Shown piece by piece: positions 1-8,401 of a stretch of DNA of 32,430 bases. The position numbers and the translations under genes are program-made. The stretch lies in assembly GCA_913060515.1 (NCBI GenBank), contig CAJXRZ010000072.1:1-32430 (forward strand). Reading direction: 5' to 3'. The notes beneath the pieces were generated by a model. It searched no databases. It was not told the origin of the DNA and saw only the letters and a list, made by a program, of their open reading frames with translations. Within the stretch, counting starts at the first letter, position 1. Every line of letters begins with the position of its first letter. The DNA comes from an uncultured Pseudomonadota bacterium (GTDB taxonomy: Bacteria; Myxococcota_A; UBA796; CAJQPC01).

Positions 1-48
1 CGAGATTTCTGCCTGTCTCGTGGGCTCGGAGATGTGTATAAGAGACAG
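1..48 (+). other. Nextera i7 adapter at contig left end (artefact)
   Basis: The 48 bases read as the tail of the Illumina P7 oligo (CGAGAT), an 8-base index (TTCTGCCT), the read-2 arm GTCTCGTGGGCTCGG and the Tn5 mosaic end ending in AAGAGACAG. The same 48 bases occur in reverse complement at 32383-32430. This is library adapter left in the assembly, not genomic DNA. Translation through it gives the false N-terminal peptide MYKRQ in frame with the first gene. The adapter layout is established knowledge and the match is read directly. Confidence 0.98.
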
Positions 49-2682
49 GACCCCACCGATGACGACTCGGACGGAGACGGTACCCCCGACTACTTGGACA
101 CCGACGACGACGGCGACGGCATCGACACCATCGACGAGGACACCAACGGAGACGGCGACCCCACCAACGACGATGAAGACGGCGATGGGGTGCCCAACTA
201 CTTGGACGAAGACAGCGACGGCGACGGCATCTCCGACGAAGACGAGGTCAAGGACGGCTCCGATCCCTTCGACGGCGACTCCGATGACGACGGCATCCCT
301 GACGGGACCGAGATCGCCATCGGCACCGACCCCTCCGTGGACGACGATGCGGATGGGGATGGTCTCTCCGACGCCGAAGAGCTGGACCTGGGCACCGACC
401 CTCTGGTCGCCGATTCAGATGGTGATGGCCTGGATGACGGGGACGAGGTCAACACCTACGGCAGCGACCCCCTGGACACCGACTCGGACGATGACGGCCT
501 GAAAGACGGCGTCGAGGTCAACGAGACCGCCACCGACCCAATGGACGAAGACTCCGACGACGATGGGCTGAACGACGCTCAGGAAGTGAACACCTGGGGC
601 ACCGACCCCAACATCGCCGACACCGACGGTGATGGCCTCTCCGACGGGGAAGAGGGCCTGACCTACAGCAGTGACCCACTCAACGTGGACACGGACAACG
701 ACGGTCTGGAGGACGGCGAGGAGGTCAACACCCACGGAACCAACCCCTTGGACCGCGACAGCGATGACGACGGGCTCAAGGACGGCGAAGAGGTCCTCAC
801 GACCGGAACAGACCCGCTGGATGCAGACTCCGATGACGGTGGCGTGAACGACGGCACCGAGGTTGCCCTGGGCACCGATCCCAACGACAGCTCAGACGAT
901 GCTGCCGACAACACCGACAGCGACGGTGACGGCCTGAGCGACGATGAGGAGCTGGCCTACGGCACAGATCCCAACGTGGCGGACACCGACGGCGACGGCC
1001 TCGATGACGGCGAAGAGGTGGCCTCGTATGGCACCGATCCCTTCGATCCGGACTCCGACAACGACGGCCTGAGCGACGGCGAAGAAGTCAACGACTACGG
1101 CACCGACCCCCTCGACAACGACAGCGACGACGACGGTCTGAAAGACGGCGTTGAAGTTCTGGTTCACAGCACCGACCCCAACTTGGCCGACACCGACGGC
1201 GAGGGCCTGGACGATGCTGCCGAGGTCGACACCTACAAGACCGACCCCAACGACAAGAACACCGACGACGACGGCCTGAACGACTACGTCGAGGCCACCA
1301 AGTTCGACACCGAACCCTTGGATCCCGACACCGACGACGACGGCCTGCAGGACAACGAAGAGGTGCGCACCTACGGCACCAACCCGCGCAACGCCGACAC
1401 CGACCACGGCGGCGAGCTCGACGGCGCGGAAGTGCGGCGCGGTCGCGACCCCTTGGCCAATCCCCTGGACGACGATGTCTCCGGCGACCGGGACGGCGAC
1501 GGGCTGAGCAACCAGGCCGAGGCCGCCATTGGCTCCGACCCGGATCTGACCGACACCGACGGCGATGGTCTCTCCGACTACGACGAGGTCTTCATCCATG
1601 GCACCGACCCCACCAAGGCAGACTCTGACGGCGATGGCCTGGACGACGACGTGGAGGTCAACGACACCGGCACCAACCCCTGGGCCGTGGACAGCGACGG
1701 CGACGGCCTGACGGACGAGGAGGAGGTCAACGACACCGGCACCGATCCGATGGACAACGACACGGATGATGACGGTCTGGAGGACGGTGAAGAGATCCTG
1801 GTCTGGGGCACCGACCCTCTGGACGCTGACTCCGATGATGACCGCCTGATCGACGGCCGCGAGGTCGAGATCTACGACACCGATCCCAACGACGCCGACA
1901 CCGATGATGGTGGACGCGAGGACGGCGACGAGGTCGACTTTGACGGCACGGATCCCCTCTACGGACCCGATGACCAGCAGGACTCCGACGGTGACGGCCT
2001 GACCGACATCTCCGAGACCGACATCTACGGCACCGATCCCAACGACCCAGACAGCGACGGTGACGGTCTCTCAGACGGCGACGAGGTCAAGGATGTGGGC
2101 ACCGATCCCAACGACTCCGACACCGACGACGACGGCCTGGACGACGGCGTGGAGGTCAACGACACCGAGACCGATCCCAACAACGCAGACTCGGATGAGG
2201 ACGGGCTGGACGACGGTGTGGAGGTCAACGAGACCCAGACCGATCCAAACAACCCCGACTCGGATGAGGATGGCCTGGATGACGGCGCCGAGGTCAACGA
2301 CACCCTCACCGATCCGAACAACCCCGACTCGGACAACGACGGACTGGAGGACGGCCGCGAGGTCAACGAGACGGACACGGATCCCAACGACGACGACAGC
2401 GACGACGATGGGCTCTTGGACGGCGAGGAGGTCGACACCTACCAGACCGATCCCAACGACGCGGACACCGACGACGGTGGCGTGGACGATGGAGACGAGG
2501 TCGAGGTCGGCACTGACCCCTTGGACGGCAGCGACGACAACCCTGAGCTCGTGGCCCCGGACTACCTCTTCGGCGGTGGCGGCGGCATGACCTGCTCGAG
2601 CGCCCCTGCCAGCTCGAGTGCCCTCTGGGTGCTGGCGCTGGCCGGCTTGGCCTTGCTGCGGCGCAAGCGGGACGAGGCGTAA
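49..2682 (+). CDS. Thrombospondin type 3-like Ca-binding repeat protein, MYXO-CTERM tag (5' truncated)
   Basis: The gene is open from the adapter junction, so the true start and signal peptide are lost; 877 codons remain. Almost all of it is acidic repeats of about 23 residues of the form DSDxDGLxDGxEVxxxGTDP, each carrying the DxDxDG calcium-binding loop of thrombospondin type 3/EF-hand-like repeats. I count about 31 regular repeats after a more irregular start ([12 protein letters not shown]). They group into four blocks, each closed by a DDGG/DHGG variant (near nucleotides 835, 1405, 1905 and 2470) and a short linker. The C-terminus has a Gly run, MTCSSAP, a hydrophobic helix and RRKRDEA, a MYXO-CTERM-like sorting tag. 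Known role of such repeats is a Ca-stabilised rod or adhesin at the surface. The upstream reaches are unknown. The next gene follows 48 bp downstream on the same strand and is also tagged. Confidence 0.93.
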   Translation, partial: DPTDDDSDGDGTPDYLDTDDDGDGIDTIDEDTNGDGDPTNDDEDGDGVPNYLDEDSDGDGISDEDEVKDGSDPFDGDSDDDGIPDGTEIAIGTDPSVDDDADGDGLSDAEELDLGTDPLVADSDGDGLDDGDEVNTYGSDPLDTDSDDDGLKDGVEVNETATDPMDEDSDDDGLNDAQEVNTWGTDPNIADTDGDGLSDGEEGLTYSSDPLNVDTDNDGLEDGEEVNTHGTNPLDRDSDDDGLKDGEEVLTTGTDPLDADSDDGGVNDGTEVALGTDPNDSSDDAADNTDSDGDGLSDDEELAYGTDPNVADTDGDGLDDGEEVASYGTDPFDPDSDNDGLSDGEEVNDYGTDPLDNDSDDDGLKDGVEVLVHSTDPNLADTDGEGLDDAAEVDTYKTDPNDKNTDDDGLNDYVEATKFDTEPLDPDTDDDGLQDNEEVRTYGTNPRNADTDHGGELDGAEVRRGRDPLANPLDDDVSGDRDGDGLSNQAEAAIGSDPDLTDTDGDGLSDYDEVFIHGTDPTKADSDGDGLDDDVEVNDTGTNPWAVDSDGDGLTDEEEVNDTGTDPMDNDTDDDGLEDGEEILVWGTDPLDADSDDDRLIDGREVEIYDTDPNDADTDDGGREDGDEVDFDGTDPLYGPDDQQDSDGDGLTDISETDIYGTDPNDPDSDGDGLSDGDEVKDVGTDPNDSDTDDDGLDDGVEVNDTETDPNNADSDEDGLDDGVEVNETQTDPNNPDSDEDGLDDGAEVNDTLTDPNNPDSDNDGLEDGREVNETDTDPNDDDSDDDGLLDGEEVDTYQTDPNDADTDDGGVDDGDEVEVGTDPLDGSDDNPELVAPDYLFGGGGGMTCSSAPASSSALWVLALAGLALLRRKRDEA
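358..2532 (+). repeat. Coding tandem array, 69-bp period, four super-blocks
   Basis: Degenerate tandem repeat inside the first gene with a period near 69 bp (23 codons). The bounds are approximate. Blocks run roughly 358-912, 913-1494, 1495-1980 and 1981-2532. Each opens with a DGDGL-type repeat and ends with a repeat in which the loop reads DDGG or DHGG. Copies differ at synonymous and variable positions, so this is an old diversified array rather than a recent expansion. Confidence 0.85.
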
Positions 2683-2730
2683 GTCTGACAGCTCTGCGAG
2701 CAGCTACCATTGGGCCACCGGAGCCCAAGA

Positions 2731-4059
2731 ATGCTGTTGCTGCTCGCTGCCCAGGTCCATGCTGCCACCCTCCAAGTCGGCCCTGACAAGGCCTACACGC
2801 GTGTCTCAGACGCCGTGCTGGCCTCGTCGCCGGGGGATGTCATTGAGGTGGACCCAGGGGAGTACGTGGATGACTGGGTGGCCTTCCCTCACGGCGACCT
2901 AGAGATCCGCTCCTCCTCCCCTTCCGAGCGCCCCGTGCTTCGGGTCACCCAAGACATCCCCAACCGCAAGGGCATCTTCGTCATCCCTGTGGATGCCGGC
3001 CCGGTCCTGATCGACGGCTTGCACTTCGAGGGCGCGCGCATCCCCGAGTCCGATGGCGGCAACGGCGCCGGCATCCGCATGCAAGGCAGCGAGCTGACGG
3101 TCAACGACTGCGTGTTCACCCAGAACCAGACCGGCTTGCTGGCCGGCGGCACCCAGGACTTCACCGTCACGGTCACCAACTCGACCTTCGACCACAACGC
3201 CCAGCAAAGCTACGGTTACGAGCACAACATCTACATCGGATCGGACCAGTGTGCGGCCTTCGTGTTCGAGGGCAACGCCAGCTTTGGGGCCAAGAGCGGA
3301 CACCAGATCAAGAGCCGCTGCCGCAACAACACCATCCGCTACAACTTTCTGGGCGACCTGGCCGAAGGGCAGGCCTCCTACACCATCGATCTTCCTGAAG
3401 GCGGCTACAGCGAGGTGGTGGGAAACCTGATCCAGCAGGGGCCGAAGGCCGAGAACTCCAGCACGATCATCAGCTATGGCGCCGAGAGCGACAACCCCGA
3501 GATGGTGCTCTTGCTGGCCCACAACACCTTCGTGAACGACCGGGACAACACGCCGGCCTTTGTGCGCACCAAAGGGGCCACGCAGGTCGTGATGCGCAAC
3601 AACCTCTTCATTGGAACGGGGACACCACTGGAGAGCGACTCGGGTGAGATCGACCGGCTCGGGGATCTGCAGGTGGAGGCGGGATCCGAGCTCATGGACC
3701 GCTTGGCCTACGACTACCGACTGGCTTCCGGTGCCACCGCCATCAACGCCGGCTCCCCCATCGAGGCCACCTTCTCCGCCTTGGTCCCAACCCAGCAGTA
3801 CATCCTGGGCGGAAGCGAGCCACGCTGGGACGACGACGCACCCGATGTCGGCGCCTACGGGATCGGCGAAGAGCCCCAGGACACCGGCCCCGAGAACAAC
3901 CCGGCAGACACCGAGCCGGACACCGGTGACCTGCTCACGCCAGCGCCCGAAGGCTGCAGCTGCACCAGCAGCCCCTCAAACAGCCCCGCTTCCCTCATTG
4001 CTGTCCTTCTCTTGGGGGCTCTGGCCCTCCTGCGCAGGTCCAGCAGCAGACCGACCTAG
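2731..4059 (+). CDS. Secreted right-handed beta-helix protein with MYXO-CTERM-like tag
   Basis: 442 residues from the ATG, which has CGGAG seven bases upstream; a TTG at 2710 would add seven residues but has no such site. The signal peptide is very short (MLLLLAAQVHA). The body has the beta-helix look: an opening SDAVLASSPGDVIEVDPGEY, as in pectate-lyase-like and Ca-dependent surface proteins, then short strand/turn repeats rich in Asn (TVTNSTFDHN, NNTIRYNFLG, HNTFVNDRDN, MRNNLFIGTG). A DTG/DTEPDTGD linker leads to GCSCTSSPSN, one membrane helix and RRSSSRP, a MYXO-CTERM-like tag expected to be processed by a myxosortase. No catalytic lyase residues are evident, so it may be a structural or glycan-binding surface protein. 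It probably shares a transcript with the preceding repeat protein. Its stop overlaps the stop of the convergent nitroreductase in a shared CTAG. Confidence 0.88.
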   Translation: MLLLLAAQVHAATLQVGPDKAYTRVSDAVLASSPGDVIEVDPGEYVDDWVAFPHGDLEIRSSSPSERPVLRVTQDIPNRKGIFVIPVDAGPVLIDGLHFEGARIPESDGGNGAGIRMQGSELTVNDCVFTQNQTGLLAGGTQDFTVTVTNSTFDHNAQQSYGYEHNIYIGSDQCAAFVFEGNASFGAKSGHQIKSRCRNNTIRYNFLGDLAEGQASYTIDLPEGGYSEVVGNLIQQGPKAENSSTIISYGAESDNPEMVLLLAHNTFVNDRDNTPAFVRTKGATQVVMRNNLFIGTGTPLESDSGEIDRLGDLQVEAGSELMDRLAYDYRLASGATAINAGSPIEATFSALVPTQQYILGGSEPRWDDDAPDVGAYGIGEEPQDTGPENNPADTEPDTGDLLTPAPEGCSCTSSPSNSPASLIAVLLLGALALLRRSSSRPT

Positions 4060-4751
4060 TCGACCCAACTCACCTGCACCGCCTCTCGCTCCGGCACCTT
4101 GGGATGGGCGAGCGCATGGCCGACGACCACCCCGCAACGCAGAGCCAGCCCAGACGGCAGCACCCCCTCCTGCTCCAGCTCCTCCTGCAGCATCACCCAC
4201 TGCCACTGCAGGCAGCTGCCCCAGCCCCGCGCAGCCGCCCCAAGGTGCAAGTGGTGGGCAAACAGCCCTACGCTGCAGCGGCCCACATCCTCCGTGAGCT
4301 GCACCGCCCGCTCGATGCGGGCCTCAAAGTCTGCGCTACGACGCGCGGTGGGCGTGTTCTCTAGGTGGTGCCTGCTCTGTTCTCCACCGCCGACCTGATG
4401 GACCAACAGGAGCCAAGGGTGGCCGGTCACCGAGCCGGCCTGGGCGACTCTGTCTTGGGCAAAAGACCAGAGCTCCGACTCGCTCATCTCCGGACGGCGC
4501 TCGGCCAGGAGCCCTACGTAGCTGGGCAGAACCCAGGTCCAGAGGCGTGCTTGCCAGCGGTCCAAGAGCGCCCGGGTTCGTCCAGGAGAGATGGCCACCA
4601 CAGCCCACGGCTGCCGGTTTCCGCCAGAGGGTGCCCAGCGGGCCTCTTGGATCAGGGCCGCGATGTCCTCGCGTGGGGGGGCCTCCTCAAGAAAGCTGCG
4701 CACAGAACGGCGGCTCCGACTCAGGTCTCCCCACCTGGGGAAGGGCTTCAC
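4056..4751 (-). CDS. Nitroreductase family FMN oxidoreductase
   Basis: 231 residues, GTG start. The family signature is clear: SRRSVRSFLEEAPPREDIAA near the N-terminus (phosphate-binding Arg of FMN), ARWAPSGGNRQPWAVV at about residues 38-53 and a late GWGSCLQW corresponding to the usual GLGS flavin contact. Such enzymes use NAD(P)H to reduce nitro, quinone, enone or iodinated substrates, and some act as dehydrogenases in natural-product pathways; the substrate cannot be read here. The start overlaps the stop of the upstream thiamine-diphosphate enzyme as GTGA, implying translational coupling, so it is the last gene of a four-gene operon. It ends convergent with the beta-helix gene, sharing CTAG. 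Confidence 0.9.
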   Translation of the reverse strand: MKPFPRWGDLSRSRRSVRSFLEEAPPREDIAALIQEARWAPSGGNRQPWAVVAISPGRTRALLDRWQARLWTWVLPSYVGLLAERRPEMSESELWSFAQDRVAQAGSVTGHPWLLLVHQVGGGEQSRHHLENTPTARRSADFEARIERAVQLTEDVGRCSVGLFAHHLHLGAAARGWGSCLQWQWVMLQEELEQEGVLPSGLALRCGVVVGHALAHPKVPEREAVQVSWVD

Positions 4752-6355
4752 TTCTTCCTCTTGGGGCGAAAGCGTGGCGTGGGGGCCTGAATCTCGGAGT
4801 CAATGCGACAGTGCAGGAGGCGCGGCCCTGGCCCAAAGCCCCACTCCAGATCCTCGGGGCGGTCCACACGTCTGCCTGGCATGCCCAAGGACTCTGCCCA
4901 TAAGACGGCCTGCCAAGGCCCCTGGTCGAAGTCAGGCACCTCGCCGTACAAGAGGCCGTGGCCCTGCCGAACCATGCCCAAGCTGGCGTCATCCAACACC
5001 ACAACGGTGAGAGGCAGTCCCAAACGCACGGCCGTCAGCAGCTCATTGCCGAACATGCGCAGGCCGCCGTCACCGACGACCAGCACGGTGCGCTTCGCGG
5101 TCTCAGCCGCAACCCCAATGGACATGCCGATGCCTGAGCCCATGCCGCCCAAGCCCATGCTGACCACCAGGCGCTCGCCCTGACGAAAGTGGGCACATTC
5201 GGCCAAGAAGAGCAGGTGGTTTCCGATGTCGCTCACCCAGTTCTGGACACGGGTCCCCGCGAGCTCGTGCAGGCGTGTCAGGAGGGCCCGGGGACAGCGT
5301 GCATCCCAGCTCGGCATCAGCTGCTTGGGGCGCTCCCAGCTTGGTGCCTCGCTCCCTTCGGCGAGCAGCTCCACCACCGCAGCCGGACAGGCCTGCCAAG
5401 CGATCTCGGGCGCAGCGGAGCGGCCCAAGCGGCGCACATCGATGTCCACCTGCAGCCACACCCCGGCAGGACGCCAGCCTCCAGAGGAGCCTCCGGTCAC
5501 CGTGTCATCAAAGCGGCACCCCAAGCTGATGACCTGTCCCGCGCCGCGCATGGCGACCAAGCCCTCACCTTCTCCTCCAATGCCGAGGCGTCCGCCATAG
5601 CGTGGATGCAGCTCATCGATCAGGCCCCGGGCCTCGGGCTCGCACACCACCACAGCATCCAGGGCCTCGGCCGCGGCCAAGAGCTTCTCCGGGCAGACGC
5701 CACGAACCACCGCGCCGACCCCCAAAGCCAGCACCCAAGGCCCCCGACCCTGCTCGACGAAGCGCCGCAGCTCCGCCTTCGGAGGAGCCAGGGTCTGTGC
5801 GGCCAACTGCAGGGCCAGCTGCGGCACAAAGCTGGTGCCGCTGAGCACGTCCATCGGGCACTCCAAGACCACGGCGCCCGGGCTCCCAGAGCAGGCCTCT
5901 TGCCATGCTCGCTGCACCAAGAGTTCGGCGTGCTGCGGCTGCTCGATGCGGTAGCTGGCCTTGGCGAGGGCACCCATCACCCGCTGCATGCGCAGGCCAC
6001 CTTCCGAGTGGTCCTGGATGACCCCCAGGCCCCGGTCCTTGCCTCGAATCGCCCCTACGAGAACCAGCAGCGCATGACCGTCTTGGGTGGCTGCAGCAAT
6101 GGCTGCCAGCGCTCCCAAGGCTCCCGGTCCCGAGGTGACAAAGACCACCCCCACCCCGCCCACCGCAGACACACCCGAGGCCAGGTAGGCCGCAGTGGTC
6201 TCGTTCACGCAGGTCTGAATACCAATCCCGCCCACCCTGCAGGCGTCAACCACCGGACTGATGGTTCCCCCTGGGATTCCCCAGATATTTTTCGCGCCAA
6301 TCTTCCTCAAGGCGGCGGCCACACGGTCCGCTACACGATGTACAGGGGCATTCAT
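4748..6355 (-). CDS. Thiamine-diphosphate enzyme, acetolactate synthase-like
   Basis: 535 residues from the ATG, which has GGAG six bases upstream; a GTG at 6388 would add 11 residues without a clear ribosome site. The three-domain layout fits the acetolactate synthase/benzoylformate decarboxylase superfamily: an N-terminal PYR domain with IWGIPGGTISPVVDA and the activating Glu in NETTAAYLASG (about residue 52), VTSGPGALGALAAI, a central domain, and a C-terminal PP domain with MGLGGMGSGIGMSIG and VVGDGGLRMFGNELLTAV. The Mg/diphosphate motif starts as GDG (about 428-430) but ends in DD (about 455-456) where the family usually has NN or ND. Family reactions are decarboxylation, carboligation or 2-hydroxyacyl-CoA cleavage; I cannot choose. 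It sits between the flippase-like gene (46 bp upstream) and the nitroreductase (4-bp overlap), not next to branched-chain amino acid genes, so an accessory role is more likely than ilvB. Confidence 0.9.
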   Translation of the reverse strand: MNAPVHRVADRVAAALRKIGAKNIWGIPGGTISPVVDACRVGGIGIQTCVNETTAAYLASGVSAVGGVGVVFVTSGPGALGALAAIAAATQDGHALLVLVGAIRGKDRGLGVIQDHSEGGLRMQRVMGALAKASYRIEQPQHAELLVQRAWQEACSGSPGAVVLECPMDVLSGTSFVPQLALQLAAQTLAPPKAELRRFVEQGRGPWVLALGVGAVVRGVCPEKLLAAAEALDAVVVCEPEARGLIDELHPRYGGRLGIGGEGEGLVAMRGAGQVISLGCRFDDTVTGGSSGGWRPAGVWLQVDIDVRRLGRSAAPEIAWQACPAAVVELLAEGSEAPSWERPKQLMPSWDARCPRALLTRLHELAGTRVQNWVSDIGNHLLFLAECAHFRQGERLVVSMGLGGMGSGIGMSIGVAAETAKRTVLVVGDGGLRMFGNELLTAVRLGLPLTVVVLDDASLGMVRQGHGLLYGEVPDFDQGPWQAVLWAESLGMPGRRVDRPEDLEWGFGPGPRLLHCRIDSEIQAPTPRFRPKRKK

Positions 6356-6401
6356 TACAATCTCCAGTGCCCCCGCGCGTTCGGACACTGGCGGAGACCC
6401 T

Positions 6402-7409
6402 TTAGGAGAGTTCCTCTCGGCTACGGGTAACTACGTCCTTGAGGTTGATGCCTTCGATCAGCAGGAAGACGACGCCCAACCCGACGATAAAGCCGAACTG
6501 GGTCAGGTGCAGAGTGCCGGCGAAGGCCGTCGCCACACTGCGGTCTACGGACCAGAGTCCGAGGGCCGCGACGCAGAAGGCCTCGTAGCTTCCAAAGAAT
6601 CCAGGGGTGGGCACCAGAGTCATGCCCGTAATGGTCAAGGTCCAAGTCGTGAGCGCGGCTCCGAAGGTCGTGGGCAGTCCCTCAAAGGCGAAGAGCACCA
6701 ACCAGGTCGAGCCCACAATTCCCGTCCACATCGCCGCGCTCATGAGCAGGATCAGGGCGCCGTGTACCGGCCGCTTGAGCAAGCCCACCAAGCCGGTGTG
6801 AAAGCTGCCCAGAAAGCCGCCGATCTTTTCCGCCACTGCGGGCACCGGAATCAGGCGAACCACCAGTCGGATGACCGGCTCGCCGATGGCGACCAAGGCG
6901 ACCAGGAAGACCAAGCCCGCAGCAATGCTGACCCCAAAGACCTGCTGACCGACGCGAACGACGTCCACGCCCTGAATGATCAACCCGGTCTCTGGGATGT
7001 CTACGAAGAGCCCCACCATCAGCAGGAGCACCATCAGGCAGACCAGATCGACCAAGCGCTCCACCACGATCGCGGCCAGGGACTGTCCGAAGTCGACCTG
7101 CTGCCGCTCCTTGAGCAGGTACGGGCGCACGAACTCCCCCAAACGCAGGGGCACCACGTTGATGGCCAAGAAGCCCACTGTCGTGATGGAGAACATCTCC
7201 CGAAAGGGAATGTCCGGTCGGTTCAAGAGCAAGCGCAGCCGCACTGAGCGGATGCAGTGGTTGAGCAGGTAAACCCCAAAGACGGGCAGCACCATGAGCA
7301 GGTCGGCTTGTTCCAAGGCCCCAAGGAGCTCCGGCCACTCGATGCCGTGCAGCACCCACGCCAGGCATAGACCTGTGACCACAAGCACCGCACCGATCTT
7401 CCACTTCAT
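6402..7409 (-). CDS. Flippase-like integral membrane protein (LPG synthase TM / UPF0104 family)
   Basis: 335 residues, ATG preceded by GGGGAG. Many hydrophobic helices are visible (about eight), starting at MKWKIGAVLVVTGLCLAWVL. Family motifs are LLNHCIRSVRLRLLL, VPLRLGEFVRPYLLKERQQV, VVERLVDLVCLMVLL and a late PTPGFFGSYEAF. These belong to the lysylphosphatidylglycerol synthase transmembrane region family (flippase-like, as in MprF N-terminal halves and AglD/GtrA-type partners). There is no aminoacyl-transferase domain. Known or suspected role is movement or handling of polar or polyprenyl lipids in the inner membrane. It lies 36 bp downstream of the fatty-acid hydroxylase-like gene and 46 bp upstream of the thiamine-diphosphate enzyme, consistent with an operon that makes and translocates a modified lipid (inference). 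Confidence 0.9.
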   Translation of the reverse strand: MKWKIGAVLVVTGLCLAWVLHGIEWPELLGALEQADLLMVLPVFGVYLLNHCIRSVRLRLLLNRPDIPFREMFSITTVGFLAINVVPLRLGEFVRPYLLKERQQVDFGQSLAAIVVERLVDLVCLMVLLLMVGLFVDIPETGLIIQGVDVVRVGQQVFGVSIAAGLVFLVALVAIGEPVIRLVVRLIPVPAVAEKIGGFLGSFHTGLVGLLKRPVHGALILLMSAAMWTGIVGSTWLVLFAFEGLPTTFGAALTTWTLTITGMTLVPTPGFFGSYEAFCVAALGLWSVDRSVATAFAGTLHLTQFGFIVGLGVVFLLIEGINLKDVVTRSREELS

Positions 7410-7445
7410 CGCAGCTCCCCCAAAGCCGGTGAGGACCGGCAGGGT

Positions 7446-8237
7446 TTATGGCTCTCGCGATCGAAGCAGGTGCAGGCCAAGCAGGCTGTTCTCCAGGGCG
7501 GAATCCCGGTCCAAGCCATAGAGCTCGGGGGGTGCATCCTGGGTAACGTCGGAGCCAAAGATGCGGTCCCAGATCGTCAGAGCCTGGCCGTAATTCCCGT
7601 CACAGAGGTGTCCGTCACGGGTGTGGTGCCAGGCGTGGAAGCCCGGGTTGTTGAAGAGCGCGCTCCAGGCCCGGTTGATGCCGCGACTCAGCGGAAAACG
7701 CAGGTTCGCGTGCTGAAAACCATCCATAGCCACGCCGATGAGCAACACGGCCTCGAGCACGCCGGGCTGCAAATGGAAGTCGAAGAGCACCCGGAAGAGC
7801 AACACGGGGATCAAGGTGAGCTGCACCATGTCCACCACGTGCATTCGCAGCCCGCTGGTGGCGTTGATGTGCTCGGAGCTGTGGTGTGTGCGGTGGAAGC
7901 GCCAGAGAAGCGGCACCCGGTGATGCGCCCGATGCACCCAGTAGCGGGTGAAGTCCACCAGCAGAAAAGCAAGCACGCCGGAGAGCACCGGCCGCTCAGC
8001 CAAAAAGCCCAAGTTGAGCAAGCCCTGCTCTCCCAAGTTCGCTCCGATCGCCGCGATCAGCGCGACCCGAAGCAAGAAGAGCCCGCCGCCGGTGATCAGG
8101 TTGATGCCGGTGTCCTTCCAGTTCACGGCAGGCTGCACGCGCGGAAAGACGGCGCCTAGAAGCAGAAACAAGGTCATCGAGCCAGCCGTAACGACCGGCG
8201 AGGCCAGGGTGCTCCAGTCGAGCTCAGGCAGGGGCAT
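7446..8237 (-). CDS. Sterol desaturase / fatty acid hydroxylase family membrane di-iron enzyme
   Basis: 263 residues if translation starts at the ATG with GGAG seven bases upstream (8237). An in-frame ATG at 8258 adds seven residues, and the longer open frame to 8399 reaches into the promoter region and is unlikely. The di-iron His clusters are present in order: WVHRAHH, FHRTHHS, and HAWHHTRDG near the end, between hydrophobic helices. This defines the fatty acid hydroxylase superfamily (sterol desaturases, carotene hydroxylases, alkylglycerol monooxygenase-like enzymes), which oxidises membrane lipids with O2. It is the first gene of the minus-strand operon, diverging from the kinase operon across about 160 bp. 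Confidence 0.92.
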   Translation of the reverse strand: MPLPELDWSTLASPVVTAGSMTLFLLLGAVFPRVQPAVNWKDTGINLITGGGLFLLRVALIAAIGANLGEQGLLNLGFLAERPVLSGVLAFLLVDFTRYWVHRAHHRVPLLWRFHRTHHSSEHINATSGLRMHVVDMVQLTLIPVLLFRVLFDFHLQPGVLEAVLLIGVAMDGFQHANLRFPLSRGINRAWSALFNNPGFHAWHHTRDGHLCDGNYGQALTIWDRIFGSDVTQDAPPELYGLDRDSALENSLLGLHLLRSREP

Positions 8238-8313
8238 GCGCCATCTCCATGGAGACATTCTACCCCGGTGAAGCCCCGGAGGGCGCGCCTCGGCAGGGCA
8301 ATACTCGGGCACT

Positions 8314-8326
8314 TTGTTGGCAACAA
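8314..8326. promoter_or_regulatory. 13-bp palindrome in divergent intergenic region
   Basis: TTGTTGGCAACAA is a perfect inverted repeat (6-1-6) in the 164-bp gap between the hydroxylase-like gene (minus) and the kinase gene (plus). Size and position suit an operator that could act on either operon. I could not place convincing -35/-10 elements around it. A ten-codon open frame (ATG at 8373) also overlaps the kinase GTG as GTGA; it may be a leader peptide or chance. Confidence 0.3.
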
Positions 8327-8401
8327 GCCCCGTCTCCCCGTCGCCGCGGTGTACTCTGCCTGTGAAAGACCCATGACAGATGAGTCTGATTCGGCGCAAG
8401 C

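Noticed and set aside
892..1599. Long minus-strand frames within the Asp-rich repeat region
   Set aside because: The Asp/Gly-coding repeats read in reverse give Val/Gly- or Ser/Pro-rich periodic translations; they mirror the repeat and are not genes.
358..2532. CRISPR array
   Set aside because: The 69-bp periodic repeat is translated throughout with variable codons and no conserved repeat-spacer structure.
4748..6355. Authentic ilvB (acetolactate synthase large subunit)
   Set aside because: No small subunit or ilvC nearby, and the cofactor motif differs; the operon partners are lipid- and flavin-related, so I kept a general call.
5189..6430. 413-codon open frame on the plus strand
   Set aside because: Antisense to the ThDP enzyme, with Pro/Arg/His/Gln-rich translation and no recognisable domain.
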